Shown in pieces: positions 27,463 through 36,627 of a DNA stretch of 64,000 nucleotides (positions are counted from its first letter, which is position 1; the number at the start of each line of letters is the position of its first letter). Made by a program: the position numbers and the translations under genes. This stretch comes from Streptomyces poonensis (GTDB lineage Bacteria; Actinomycetota; Actinomycetes; Streptomycetales; Streptomycetaceae). The DNA is taken from assembly GCF_014650915.1 (NCBI RefSeq), contig NZ_BMVW01000001.1, forward strand, positions 1,254,093 through 1,318,092, given 5' to 3'. Under the pieces are notes generated by a model. That model was not told the origin of the DNA. It was given only the letters and a program-made list of their open reading frames with translations, and ran no database searches.

Positions 27463-27936
27463 ACCACGCCTCTCAGTCGCCGGTCGCCGGAACTCCCGGA
27501 AACGGACCCCTCGATACCCCCGGAGTCGGGAGTCGCACACCCGGATCCCGAACTCCCGGATCCGGAACTTCCGCCAGTGGAACCGAAAAGCGGAAGCAGC
27601 CCCTTCGCTTCCCTCTGCGCGGCTGCCCCACCGTGATTCCCATGAAACACCGATGACTGGCCGAAAGTATGGGCCAAGACTAGCCATTTCAGGCGTGAAC
27701 AGTCTCTTCCGAACTATTGCGGTCATGCTTGGTCGGTTCCGCGCAGGGTAGGCGCTTTCTCGTACGTGAAGACGACCGAAGAGCATCGGCGACCGGTCCA
27801 TACCACTCCGGACCGCCTCGGGGGCGCACATTGCCGCAAAGGGGCGTGCGCCACGGGACGTGCCGACTACATTCAGGAGGACGGAGAACACCACGCTGGA
27901 CGAGGAACGGCCCAGGCACGCGAGGGGGAGCGGCAC
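27463..27936. promoter_or_regulatory. Divergent promoter region upstream of the sigma factor
   Basis: This 474-bp spacer starts with a cluster of near-repeats of CGGAACTCCCGGA and CCGGATCC (27485-27575). An AT-richer stretch (27640-27730) follows. GGGTAG at 27748-27753 resembles the -10 of SigB/SigF-type Streptomyces promoters (GGGTAC/T). No matching -35 is certain. Confidence 0.35.
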
Positions 27937-28503
27937 ATGGCGACGAACGACGCACCGCCCCGCTGGGACCGCAAGATGCAGCAGCGGCTGGCACGCGGCG
28001 AGGCGGCGGCGCTCGGCGAGCTGTACGACCGGTTCGCTTCGCTCGTGCACGGGCTTGCCCATCGCGTGCTCGGAGACGAACACGCAGCCGACGGAATCAC
28101 ACGCGAAGTCTTCGCCCATGTCTGGGAGAACCCCGAGTCGTACGACCCCAGGCAGGGCCCGCTGCGCTCCTGGGTCGCCACGCTCACCCACCGCCTCGCC
28201 GTGCGGCGCCTGCGCGACACCGAGGCGGGACGCATGGGCAGCAGCGGTGAGCTGGAGCGCAAGGTGCGCAGCGCCTCGGTGGCCGCCCGCGCCGACTACA
28301 TCGTCACCTCCATGCCCGTACCGCTCCGCGCCGCCCTGGAGCGCGCCTACTTCCAGCGCCGCGACTACCGCCAGACCGCCGCCGACCTCGGCATCACCGA
28401 GGACGAGGCCCGCCGCCGGCTCCGCCTCGGCCTCCAGCTCCTGGCCACCGCCCACGACACGGGCCCATCGGGGGGACCACCCGGATACGGGGGTGCGGTG
28501 TGA
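27937..28503 (+). CDS. ECF-like sigma factor
   Basis: The 188-residue protein has region 2 (ALGELYDRFASLVHGLAHRVLGDEHAADGITREVFAHVWENPESYDP; residues ~25-75) and region 4 (ALERAYFQRRDYRQTAADLGITEDEARRRLRLGLQLL; ~130-165). It lacks regions 1 and 3. The ATG at 27937 follows GAGGGGGAGCGGC. The stop overlaps the start of the next gene as GTGA, so the sigma factor and its likely zinc anti-sigma factor are translationally coupled. Confidence 0.88.
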   Translation: MATNDAPPRWDRKMQQRLARGEAAALGELYDRFASLVHGLAHRVLGDEHAADGITREVFAHVWENPESYDPRQGPLRSWVATLTHRLAVRRLRDTEAGRMGSSGELERKVRSASVAARADYIVTSMPVPLRAALERAYFQRRDYRQTAADLGITEDEARRRLRLGLQLLATAHDTGPSGGPPGYGGAV

Positions 28504-29990
28504 CCGGCGACGCGAACCGGTTCGAGGGGCACGGGGAGTACGGAGGGAGCGGGGAGAGCGGAGGAAGTGGGGAGAGCAGAAAGCACGGACAGAACGGGAA
28601 GCACGGGGAGAGCGGGAAGCACGGGAGTCGTGACGTGGAAGACGCGAGCGGCCCGCACGATCCGGGCGGCCCCGGCGCGGGAAGTGACGACGAGCACGAC
28701 GACGCCCGGCCGCCCCGCATACCGTTGCCCCGGTCGTCCGTCGAGGACACCGGACTACCGCTGCCGGATGCCGTCCCGGCCGCCCCGAACCCTGGCCCAG
28801 CGCCTGCCCCGAACCCAGCCCCTGGCCCTGTCCCATCCCCGGACCCGGACCCGGACCCGGATCCCGTACCGCCTGTCCTGCCGCACCAGGTACTGAAGGC
28901 GCTGCTCGGGGCATGGGCCCTGGCCGCCTGCGCGCCGGAGGAGACGGCCGCCGTCGAGGCCCACCTCGGCACCTGCGGCTCCTGTGCCGAGGAAGCGCTG
29001 CGGTTGCGCGAGGCCGTGGGCCTGCTGCACCCCGCGGAGAGCCTCGACCTCGATCCGGGGCTGCGCAACCGCGTCCTGGAGGGCTGCCTCGGCCGCCGGC
29101 CGCCGCGCATTCCCGTGCCGGAGTGGGCCGTGCCGTACGACGCGGAGGTGGCGCGGCTGGACGCGCTGCTGCAGGACATCGGGGACGCCGACTGGCACAC
29201 GCCCGTACGGCTGCGCTGGTTCGGGGACGAGGGCACGGCGATCCGACGGACGACCGTCGCCGGGGTCATCGCCCATCTGCTGATCGTCGACGGGCTGGTC
29301 GCGCTCGCGCTCGGCCTCGACGACCCCCTCCTGGCCCTCGGCGCGACGGCGGACGCCCCGACGCCCGAGGACCGCACCGAGGAGTACTGGCGGGCCGCCC
29401 GCTTCCCGCTGACGCGCCGGGTGCGCGGGCCGTGGCGCGAGCAGAGCCACGACCTGGTCCGTACGGTGTCCTTCGCGGGCAGCGGCTCCGGCCGGCTGGC
29501 CGTGCCGTACGGCGGTTTCGAGCTTCCGCTGCGCGACGCGATGGTGGACCGTGCCTTCGAGTGCTGGATCCACGCGGAGGACATCGCCGAGGCGGTGGAC
29601 TACCCGTACGCGCCGCCCTCGCCGCGCCATCTGCACGCGATGATCGACCTTGCGGCCCGTATGCTGCCCGCCACCCTGGCCGGGCGGCGCCGGGCCGGGC
29701 TGGCGGCTCCGCCACAGACCCGCCACCTGGTGGCGGCGGGCGCGCCCGGCCGCAGTCTGCGCCTGGAGATCGAGGGACTCGGCGGGGGCGAGTGGCTGAT
29801 CCCGCTCGACTCCCCGGCCGCCGTCGGCTCCGCCGCGCACGAGGTGGCGCATGTGGCCCTGGACGGTGTGGAGTTCTGCCGCCTGGCCGCGGGTCATGTG
29901 CCGCCGGAGGACGCGGCCGCCGGTCAGAACGGCGACCGCGAGGCGGTACGGGACGTGCTCTTCGCGGCCGCCTCGCTGAGCCGGATGTAG
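28500..29990 (+). CDS. Zinc anti-sigma factor fused to a DinB/MDMPI-type domain
   Basis: The 496-residue protein begins with a repetitive Gly/Glu/Ser stretch (GESGGSGES) and Pro/Asp repeats (to ~125). A ZAS/zf-HC2 zinc domain follows at ~130-185 with the H-x3-C-x2-C motif AHLGTCGSCAEE near 155. The rest resembles the mycothiol-dependent maleylpyruvate isomerase/DinB four-helix fold: EVARLDALLQDIGDADWHTPVRL, then GVIAHLLIVDGLVALALG and ECWIHAEDIAEAV with metal-ligand-like His residues. No membrane segment is evident. It probably binds the upstream sigma factor; the second domain may sense thiol or metal state. Starts at GTG 28500, overlapping the sigma gene. Confidence 0.82.
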   Translation: MTGDANRFEGHGEYGGSGESGGSGESRKHGQNGKHGESGKHGSRDVEDASGPHDPGGPGAGSDDEHDDARPPRIPLPRSSVEDTGLPLPDAVPAAPNPGPAPAPNPAPGPVPSPDPDPDPDPVPPVLPHQVLKALLGAWALAACAPEETAAVEAHLGTCGSCAEEALRLREAVGLLHPAESLDLDPGLRNRVLEGCLGRRPPRIPVPEWAVPYDAEVARLDALLQDIGDADWHTPVRLRWFGDEGTAIRRTTVAGVIAHLLIVDGLVALALGLDDPLLALGATADAPTPEDRTEEYWRAARFPLTRRVRGPWREQSHDLVRTVSFAGSGSGRLAVPYGGFELPLRDAMVDRAFECWIHAEDIAEAVDYPYAPPSPRHLHAMIDLAARMLPATLAGRRRAGLAAPPQTRHLVAAGAPGRSLRLEIEGLGGGEWLIPLDSPAAVGSAAHEVAHVALDGVEFCRLAAGHVPPEDAAAGQNGDREAVRDVLFAAASLSRM

Positions 29991-30079
29991 CGCCGTACGC
30001 CGCCTGGGACCTCTCCGGGCTCTCGGGGCTCGGCTCTCGGGCCTCTCGGCTCTGTCGGGCCTCTCGGCTCTCTCGGGCC

Positions 30080-30961
30080 TCAGGCGAAGACGACCGTCCG
30101 GCGCCCGTTCAGCAGGATCCGCCGCTCCGCGTGCCACTTCACCGCGCGCGCGAGTGCCTGGCACTCCACGTCCCGGCCGATGGCGACCAGCTGGTCGGGG
30201 GTCACGTCGTGGCCGACCCGCTCGACCTCCTGCTCGATGATCGGGCCCTCGTCGAGGTCGGCGGTGACGTAGTGCGCGGTGGCACCGATCAGCTTCACCC
30301 CGCGCGCGTGGGCCTGGTGGTACGGCTTGGCGCCCTTGAAGCTCGGCAGGAAGGAGTGGTGGATGTTGATGATCCGGCCGCTGAGCTGCTTGCACAGGTC
30401 GTCGGAGAGGACCTGCATATAGCGGGCGAGGACGACGAGCTCGATGTTCTCGCCGCGCACGATCTCCAGCAGCTGCGCCTCGGCCTGTGCCTTCGTGTCC
30501 CTCGTCACCGGGATGTGGTGGAAGGGGATGTCGTACGACGCCACGAGTTCGGCGAAGTCGGTGTGGTTGGACACCACGGCGGCGATCTCCACCGGCAGCG
30601 CGCCGATCCGCGCCCGGAACAGCAGGTCGTTCAGGCAGTGCCCGAACTTGCTGACCATGAGGACGACGCGCATCTTCTCGTCGGCCCGGTGGATCTGCCA
30701 GTCCATCTGGAAGGAGTCACCGATCGCCGCGAAGCTCGCGCGCAGCTTCTCCACGGTCACCGGGGACTCGGCCGAGAAGTGGACCCGCATGAAGAACAGA
30801 CCCGTGTCGTGGTCGCCGAACTGCTGGCTGTCCTCGATATTGCAGCCGGTCATGAAGAGGTAACTCGACACGGCGTGCACGATGCCCTGCTTGTCCGGGC
30901 ACGAGAGGGTGAGGACGTACTGGTCGGCGGGCGCCGCGGCGCGGGTGGACTGCTCTGTCAT
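30080..30961 (-). CDS. purU: Formyltetrahydrofolate deformylase
   Basis: The 293-residue enzyme hydrolyses 10-formyl-THF to formate and THF, balancing one-carbon pools. It has an N-terminal ACT domain (VLTLSCPDKQGIVHAVSSYLF, residues ~14-95) and a formyltransferase-fold catalytic domain. Conserved signatures are VLMVSKFGHCLNDLLFR near residue 100, INIHHSFLPSFKGAKPYHQA near 195 with the catalytic Asn/His, and TADLDEGPIIEQEVERV near 232. The ATG at 30961 fixes the ACT domain at the usual distance. Confidence 0.96.
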   Translation of the reverse strand: MTEQSTRAAAPADQYVLTLSCPDKQGIVHAVSSYLFMTGCNIEDSQQFGDHDTGLFFMRVHFSAESPVTVEKLRASFAAIGDSFQMDWQIHRADEKMRVVLMVSKFGHCLNDLLFRARIGALPVEIAAVVSNHTDFAELVASYDIPFHHIPVTRDTKAQAEAQLLEIVRGENIELVVLARYMQVLSDDLCKQLSGRIINIHHSFLPSFKGAKPYHQAHARGVKLIGATAHYVTADLDEGPIIEQEVERVGHDVTPDQLVAIGRDVECQALARAVKWHAERRILLNGRRTVVFA

Positions 30962-31049
30962 GCAGGACAGGGTCCCATACACGGGGCCGGGACAAGCAGC
31001 CGTCCCGCTCCCCGGACCGGCTCCGGCACCCGCATCCGTATCCACATCC

Positions 31050-31090
31050 GCACCGGCACCGGCACCGGCACCGGCACCGGCACCGGCACC
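31050..31090. repeat. Hexanucleotide tandem repeat (GCACCG)
   Basis: GCACCG is repeated six full times plus a partial seventh between the purU start and the next minus-strand stop. It is non-coding on the likely reading and may vary in copy number by slippage. Confidence 0.9.
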
Positions 31091-31110
31091 ACGGTGTCCG
31101 CGCCGGGCGG

Positions 31111-31611
31111 CTACGCCGTCCGCGTCAGGATCCGCAGCACCTCGAGCGTCTTCGGCGGCGCGTCCGGGTCCTCCCCGTCGCTCGCCGCCATCCGTACGTG
31201 CGCGTCCCGGGCCGCCCGCACCGCCTCCGGCCACCCGTGGTGGTCGAGGTACGCGGCCACCGGCGCGTCCGGTCCGACCTGGTGCATGATCCGCAGCACC
31301 CGCAGCACGGCCGTGTCGACGAGGGCGGCCTCCTGGGAGTCGCGGAAGATCGCGCCCACGTACTTCTCGGCGGACCAGTTGTCCAGCCAGGTGTCCTCCA
31401 CCAGGCGGTAGACCGCGTCGGTGACGTCCCCGTAGCCGTCGACACCGGCCAGCCAGACGTCCCGCTGGAACACCGGATCGGAGAGCATGTGCAGCGCGGA
31501 GCGCACATTGCTGCGCCAGCGCCACCACGGCATGTCGTTCAGTGGCATGCCGCCCATGGTGGATGAGCGACGCCCGCGACGGGAAGAGTTGTCCGCACCT
31601 TGCACGGTCAT
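31111..31611 (-). CDS. SCO4402-family protein of unknown function
   Basis: The 166-residue protein has a conserved core from MPLNDMPWWRWRSNVRSALHML through GYGDVTDAVYRLVEDTWLDNWSAEKYVG to a C-terminal KTLEVLRILTRTA. I recall this as a Streptomyces family named after SCO4402. The sequence is acidic, soluble and Trp-rich. The start at 31611 (ATGACCGTGCAA) follows GAGGAA at ten bases; a GTG at 31629 overlaps that ribosome binding site and is less likely. Function is unknown. Confidence 0.75.
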   Translation of the reverse strand: MTVQGADNSSRRGRRSSTMGGMPLNDMPWWRWRSNVRSALHMLSDPVFQRDVWLAGVDGYGDVTDAVYRLVEDTWLDNWSAEKYVGAIFRDSQEAALVDTAVLRVLRIMHQVGPDAPVAAYLDHHGWPEAVRAARDAHVRMAASDGEDPDAPPKTLEVLRILTRTA

Positions 31612-31746
31612 CGATCGTACGTTCCTCACGGAAACGCGGTCATTGCCCCCCGCTGTTCACCTCATCGTCACCGCCCGTTGTCCACTCGTCACGGCGGGGT
31701 TGGCGATGTGGCGGAATCGTGCGTGTCCATGACCGGCAGGCGACCC

Positions 31747-33027
31747 ATGCGCAACTTCCTCCCCTTCCGCACCCGGCCCGTCCGGAGCGCCCTGCTCTCC
31801 GCGGGAGCGGTCGCGGCCTGTGCGTCGCTCGCCGTCGGTTGCGGTGTCGTCCCCGGTACCACGGGGGGTTCCGGGGACGCGCCGATCACCGTCATGACGT
31901 GGGCACCCGAGAAGACCGCCGCCACCAACAAGCCCGGCATGCCGGCCATGGCCAAGGCCTACGCCCGCTGGGTCAACGCGCAGGGCGGCATCAACGGACA
32001 CAAACTGCGGGTCCTCACCTGCAACGACCACAACGACACCGTGGGCGCCGCGAAGTGCGCCCGCCGCGCGGTCGATGAGGGCGTCGTCGCGGTCGTCGGC
32101 TCCTACAGCCAGCACGGCCGTTCCTCCCTCTCCCCGCTGGAGAACGCGGGCATCCCGTACATCGGCGGTTACGGCGTCACGGACGACGAGTTCACCAGCC
32201 CGACCTCGTATCCGGTCAACGGCGGCCAGTTCGCGCTCCTGGCCGGCCTCGGCGAACAGCTCGCCGATGCCTGCGGCCCGGTCGTACTCGTCCGCCCCGA
32301 CTCGCTCGTCGGCGACACGATGCCGGTGCTCCTCGACGCCGGGCTGGGCACCGAGGACCACTCCGCCGTCACCGACCAGCTGGCCGCCGAGGACGCGACC
32401 GAGTACACGACCGCGTCCCAGAAGGCGCTGGAACAGGCCACCTCCGATCCGTCACGGACCGGCTGCGTGCTGCCCTCCCTCGGCGACCGCACCGCCACGT
32501 TCATGGACTCCTTCCGGCGCGTCCGCGAGGACTACCCCGAGGTGCGCACCGGAGCGGTGCTCGGCAGCGTCGACCAGTCGCTGATCGACGCCACCGGCGG
32601 GGCGTCGGGACCGTTCGAGGGGGCGTACGTCACCGGCTGGTACCCGGAGGAGAGCGACGAACGCTGGGACACCATGAACGACGTGATCAGCGAGCACGCC
32701 TTCGGCGACAACCGGATCGACGCCGCGGACCCGGGTGTGCAGACGACCTGGGTGGCGTACACCGTGCTCAAGGCGGTCGTCGAGAAGCTGGGCGACGGGG
32801 AGGTCAGCGCCGAGACCGTCCGCAAGGCCCTCGACGACGGGCTGGAGGTCAGCACGGGAGGCCTCACCCCGACGCTCCGCTGGCGCTTCGAGGACCTCAT
32901 CGCGGCCGGCGACTTCCCGCGCCTCGTCAACGCGAACGTCACCTTCCAGGTCGTACGGGACGGCCGGCTGGTGGCCGCGCGGAACGACTTCGAGAGCGTG
33001 CTGGAGACCTTGGAGAACGCGGACTAG
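31747..33027 (+). CDS. Periplasmic-binding-type lipoprotein (type I fold)
   Basis: The 426-residue protein has a lipoprotein signal: basic start (RTRPVRSALLSAGAVAACASLAVGCG) with lipobox LAVGC near residue 33. The mature part has the branched-chain-amino-acid-binding pattern: AYARWVNAQGGINGHKLRVLTCNDHND, then VVAVVGSYSQHG and YVTGWYPEESDERW. No permease or ATPase genes adjoin it, so it may be an orphan receptor. The ATG at 31747 follows GCAGGCGAC; ATG 31729 is an alternative. Confidence 0.85.
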   Translation: MRNFLPFRTRPVRSALLSAGAVAACASLAVGCGVVPGTTGGSGDAPITVMTWAPEKTAATNKPGMPAMAKAYARWVNAQGGINGHKLRVLTCNDHNDTVGAAKCARRAVDEGVVAVVGSYSQHGRSSLSPLENAGIPYIGGYGVTDDEFTSPTSYPVNGGQFALLAGLGEQLADACGPVVLVRPDSLVGDTMPVLLDAGLGTEDHSAVTDQLAAEDATEYTTASQKALEQATSDPSRTGCVLPSLGDRTATFMDSFRRVREDYPEVRTGAVLGSVDQSLIDATGGASGPFEGAYVTGWYPEESDERWDTMNDVISEHAFGDNRIDAADPGVQTTWVAYTVLKAVVEKLGDGEVSAETVRKALDDGLEVSTGGLTPTLRWRFEDLIAAGDFPRLVNANVTFQVVRDGRLVAARNDFESVLETLENAD

Positions 33028-33137
33028 AACCGCCTGCCCCGCGCGCGCGTCATCGGCCACGCCCCTGGCTGCTCCCCCGGCCGTTCCCGCGGCTCGGTCA
33101 CGGTCCCGCCCCGGCCGCTCCCGCCGTCACGGCTGCG

Positions 33138-34694
33138 TCACAGCTGCGTGGCCTGCCGCTGCGTCAGCCCGTACGTGGACGCGATGGCGTTCCACAGCTT
33201 GGCGGCCTGCTCCTTCTCGGCGCTGGCCGTGCCGCTGGCCGTGTTGCCGGCCTGGGTGTGGTGGGTGGTGCGGGCCTGACCCTTGTGACAGCCCTTCTTC
33301 TTGGCGGTCTCGCCCGCCCAGGCGGCGTAGTGGTTGTCGGCGGACTCGGACGCCTGCCAGGCCTTGGTGAGCGCGGTGGTCAGCGCCGCGTGGTTCGGCA
33401 GCTTGTCCACGGAGAGCTGCGACAGGCGGGTGACGAGATTCTTGCGCTGCTCGGCGGCCTCCAGCAGATCGGTGCCCGCCTGCTGGAGGTTGTCACACCC
33501 CTTGATGTTCTGCACCGCCCTGATCACGCTCTCCCGGCTGCTGCCGCTGTCCGCGAGCAGCTTGTCCAGGGCGACGGCCTGCTCCTTCGCCGGGTCGACG
33601 GTCGGGGACGGCGACTCGGCGGCCTCGGACGCGACGGCCGCCACGGTCCGGTCGGGGTCCTGCTCCTCGTCGCCGCCGCCGCTGGTGCCGAGCAGGGCGC
33701 CCGCGCCGACGCCGAGCACGGCGATGCCCACGCCGACGGCCGCGATCATCGGCACCCGTGAGCCGGTGCGGGCACGTCCGCCCTCGGCGTCGCGGCGGCC
33801 GGCGGCCCGGCCGCCGGCCGCGTGGGGAGCCGCCGGAGCCTGCGCGGACCACTGGTCCTGGCCCGTCCGGTGCGGCACCTGCGGCAGCTGTTGCGTGGCT
33901 TCCGCCGACGCACCGCCCGGCTCGCTGCGGAAGAGGTTGTCGAACACGTCCGGGTTGCCCCGGTCGTCGACCGCCCCGTTCCCGTACGGCTGCGGGGGCA
34001 CGGTGCCCGGCTGCTGCTGGGCCGGTACGGGCGGGAGGTACTGCGTGGCCTGGGCGTCCGGGTACCCGGACGTCGGCAGCGGGCCGGCGCCCGGCCCGGA
34101 CGCGGGGCCGGATGCGCGGACGCGTCCCAGGTTCCGCGTCGCGTCGGAGGGCGACTCGGGCGTGCCGGCCGCCTCGGGCGGAAGGGCCCCCGGGCCGACC
34201 GGCGGGATGTACTGCGTGGCGGCCTCGTCCACGGAGCCGGGCGCACCGGCGACGGGCGGGTGGTACTGGTGCGCCGCCTGGTCCACGGGGCCGGCGGGCA
34301 CCGGGGGTATGTACTGGGTGGCGGCCTCCGCCACGGGCGGCAGCGGACCGCCCGGGACCGCGGGCGGCATGTGCCCCATCTGCTGCGGGGGGAGCCCTGC
34401 CCCCGCCGGTGCGCCGTACGCCTGCGCCCCGTACGCCGGGGGGTGCGCGCCGTACGACGGGGCCTGGGCGCCCTCGGGCGGCAGGGGTGCCGCGGCCGGC
34501 GGCTGTCCCTGCGCGCTCCACGGCTGGGCTGCCGAAGGATCCGGGACCCAGGGCTGGTCCCAGGCCTGGCCGCCGGCCGGGGCCGGGCCCGGCTGCTCGC
34601 CGGGAACGAGGGGCGCACCGCCGTCGGAGGGCAGCACGACGCCTTCGCGCGGGGCTCGCGCCGAGGGCTCCGCGCCCTGTCCACTCTGCGTCAC
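33138..34694 (-). CDS. Pro-rich single-pass membrane protein with ATQYIPPV repeats
   Basis: The 518-residue protein has a long Pro/Ala/Gly-rich cytoplasmic region (1-~300), one membrane helix (VPMIAAVGVGIAVLGVGAGALLG near 315) and an external helical domain with cysteines in IKGCDN and KKKGCHKG. The cytoplasmic part holds degenerate repeats: EAATQYIPPVP, QAAHQYHPPV, EAATQYIPPV, QATQYLPPVP and EATQQLPQVP. Repeated Thr-Gln-Tyr motifs of this kind are seen in several Streptomyces membrane proteins and may be kinase or FHA targets. No function is known. Confidence 0.75.
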   Translation of the reverse strand: MTQSGQGAEPSARAPREGVVLPSDGGAPLVPGEQPGPAPAGGQAWDQPWVPDPSAAQPWSAQGQPPAAAPLPPEGAQAPSYGAHPPAYGAQAYGAPAGAGLPPQQMGHMPPAVPGGPLPPVAEAATQYIPPVPAGPVDQAAHQYHPPVAGAPGSVDEAATQYIPPVGPGALPPEAAGTPESPSDATRNLGRVRASGPASGPGAGPLPTSGYPDAQATQYLPPVPAQQQPGTVPPQPYGNGAVDDRGNPDVFDNLFRSEPGGASAEATQQLPQVPHRTGQDQWSAQAPAAPHAAGGRAAGRRDAEGGRARTGSRVPMIAAVGVGIAVLGVGAGALLGTSGGGDEEQDPDRTVAAVASEAAESPSPTVDPAKEQAVALDKLLADSGSSRESVIRAVQNIKGCDNLQQAGTDLLEAAEQRKNLVTRLSQLSVDKLPNHAALTTALTKAWQASESADNHYAAWAGETAKKKGCHKGQARTTHHTQAGNTASGTASAEKEQAAKLWNAIASTYGLTQRQATQL

Positions 34695-34840
34695 CAGGAC
34701 TCCTGCTGATGGGGGAACCTTCGAAATCGTCGGCTCACGCTACCGGGTCTCCACAAGCCGGTGCCACGCAGCACAGAGGCACCACAGTGTGATCAGCGCC
34801 TCCCTCGACACGGCGCCGCGGTGAAGTCCTGGCGGACGAC

Positions 34841-34864
34841 GTGAGGCCCCTCACGGGGCCCCAC
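34841..34864 (-). terminator. Terminator hairpin after the TPR regulator
   Basis: GTGAGGCCCC and GGGGCCCCAC form a ten-base stem with one mismatch and a TCAC loop, 34 bp beyond the minus-strand stop at 34898. Confidence 0.6.
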
Positions 34865-34897
34865 CTCAGTATCAACGGCTTGGTGACCATTACGTGT

Positions 34898-36283
34898 TCA
34901 CGCAGCCGCCTGAAGATCGAGCCGCGCGCCGAACTCCCGGACCACCGCCTCGTCCCGGAAAGGTTCCAGCCGCTGCTGGAAGTCGTCCAGGTACTCGGCG
35001 CCGCGGCCCGACCGCAGGGTGCCGAGCAGTTCGACCGCCCGCAGACCGGTGTGGCAGGCCTGTTCCACGTCGCGCTGCTGCACCTGTGCGGTGGCCAGCA
35101 GGACGAGCCCGATCGCCCGGCGCCGGGCCCGGGACTCGGGGTGCCCCGCCAGGGCCTCTTCGGCGCGCCGCGCGGCCGCCGTGGCCTGTCCCAGGTCGCG
35201 GTGGCAGTGCGCCAACTCGTCGGCGAGGTACGCCTCGTCGAAGTGCGCGATCCACGCCGGGTCGTCCCCGGACTCCGCGTCGGCCGACTCCATGGCCTCG
35301 ACAGCCCGTCCGGCCGCCAGTTGCGCTGACCGCGCGTCGCCCATCAGCGCGTGGCCCCGTGCCTCGGCGGCGTGGAACATGGCCTCCGCGCGCGGGGTGA
35401 CCCGCCCCCGTGCTCCTTCCTGCGCCGCGCGCGCCAGTTGCGCGATCTCTCTGGGATTGCCGAGCTGTGCCGCCAAGTGGCTCATGGACGCGGCCAGTAC
35501 GTACCCTCCGTACCCGCGGTCGCCCGCCGCCTGCGCGAGCCGGAGCGCCTGGATGTAGTAGCGCTGGGCGAGACCGGGCTGGCCGGTGTCGACGGCCATG
35601 TACCCGGCGAGTTCCGTCAACCGCGCGACCGCCGCGAACAGCGCCCGCCCGACGGCCTCCCGGTACGAGCCCGCCAGCAGCCCGGACACCACGCTGTTCA
35701 GGTAGTGCACGACGACCGGACGCACATGCCCGCTGCCGTACTGGTGGTCGAGGTCCACCAGGGCCTGGGTCATCGACTTCACGGCGGCCACGTCGGCGGG
35801 TCCCACCCGCGGCCCGGCCGAGCGCGCGACCTGGGTGTCCGGCTGGGAGATCAGCCAGTCGCGGCTGGGTTCGACCAGCGCGGACGCGGCGACCGAGGAG
35901 CCGGAGAGGAAGTCCCGCCGACCCACGTCGCTGCGCCACAGTTCGCAGACCTGCTCGATGGCTCCCAGCACGGTCGGCGAGAACTGGAGGCCGACGCCCG
36001 AGGCTAGGTGCTTGCCGTTGGCCATCCCGATCTCGTCGATCGTGACGGTACGGCCCAGCTTCCGGCCGAGCGCCTCGGCGATGATGCCGGGTGCCCGGCC
36101 GCGCGGCTGCTGTCCGCGCAGCCAGCGCGCCACGGACGTCTTGTCGTAGCGCAGGTCCAGTCCGTGTTCCGCTCCGCACATGTTCACTCTGCGAGCGAGC
36201 CCCGCGTTGGAGCAGCCCGCTTCCTGAATGAGCGCCTGGAGCCGTTCGTTCGGCTGCCTGGCGACGAGAGGCCTTGCGGCCAT
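34898..36283 (-). CDS. NsdA-like regulator with HTH and TPR-like repeats
   Basis: The 461-residue protein starts with an atypical HTH (PNERLQALIQEAGCSNAGLARRVNMCG ... YDKTSVARWLRGQQPRG) followed by a long all-helical TPR-like region (ALVDLDHQYGSGHVRPVVVHYL ... LAQRYYIQALRLAQAAGDRGYGGYVLAASMSHLAAQLG). In Streptomyces such proteins include NsdA-like negative regulators of development and antibiotic production. The start at 36283 was chosen because the HTH pattern begins about 12 residues later; the frame extends to 36316. Confidence 0.8.
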   Translation of the reverse strand: MAARPLVARQPNERLQALIQEAGCSNAGLARRVNMCGAEHGLDLRYDKTSVARWLRGQQPRGRAPGIIAEALGRKLGRTVTIDEIGMANGKHLASGVGLQFSPTVLGAIEQVCELWRSDVGRRDFLSGSSVAASALVEPSRDWLISQPDTQVARSAGPRVGPADVAAVKSMTQALVDLDHQYGSGHVRPVVVHYLNSVVSGLLAGSYREAVGRALFAAVARLTELAGYMAVDTGQPGLAQRYYIQALRLAQAAGDRGYGGYVLAASMSHLAAQLGNPREIAQLARAAQEGARGRVTPRAEAMFHAAEARGHALMGDARSAQLAAGRAVEAMESADAESGDDPAWIAHFDEAYLADELAHCHRDLGQATAAARRAEEALAGHPESRARRRAIGLVLLATAQVQQRDVEQACHTGLRAVELLGTLRSGRGAEYLDDFQQRLEPFRDEAVVREFGARLDLQAAA

Positions 36284-36627
36284 GGCGTACCCCCTGAGGC
36301 TGCGGTGCCTGCCCATGCACCGAGTTGACGTTCCTTCAGCGGCTGGTCCCTGGTCGGCGGCACCCGGCGGGCACCCGCGTCTCTCACCGCCGTACGCACC
36401 GAAGGGATCCGGGCGTGAAGATCAATGCCCCGCGGACATACCGAGAATGCGAGACATACGAGGTTTGCCGGGGTAAAGGCGGCTACCGTCCCCCACACGT
36501 GGTTACCCAGCGTCTGCCGCTCTTCCTCCCGCGCGCCCCCACATGTGCACCCATGCGCCCCGGACACCGAAGGGATGCTCCTCCCCCGCGCACGCGACAT
36601 CCGTAACCCCTGCTGGCAGCTAGAGTT
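36284..36627. promoter_or_regulatory. Divergent spacer upstream of the TPR regulator
   Basis: This 344-bp spacer lies between the TPR regulator and the prim-pol gene. A direct repeat GACATAC occurs at 36435-36441 and 36453-36459 (18 bp apart). TAGAGT at 36621-36626 could be the -10 of the prim-pol promoter. Nothing else stands out. Confidence 0.4.

Noticed and set aside
28394..29584. Large minus-strand frame opposite the anti-sigma gene
   Set aside because: It is Ser/Arg/Pro-rich shadow coding; the plus-strand ZAS motif and coupled sigma gene are convincing.
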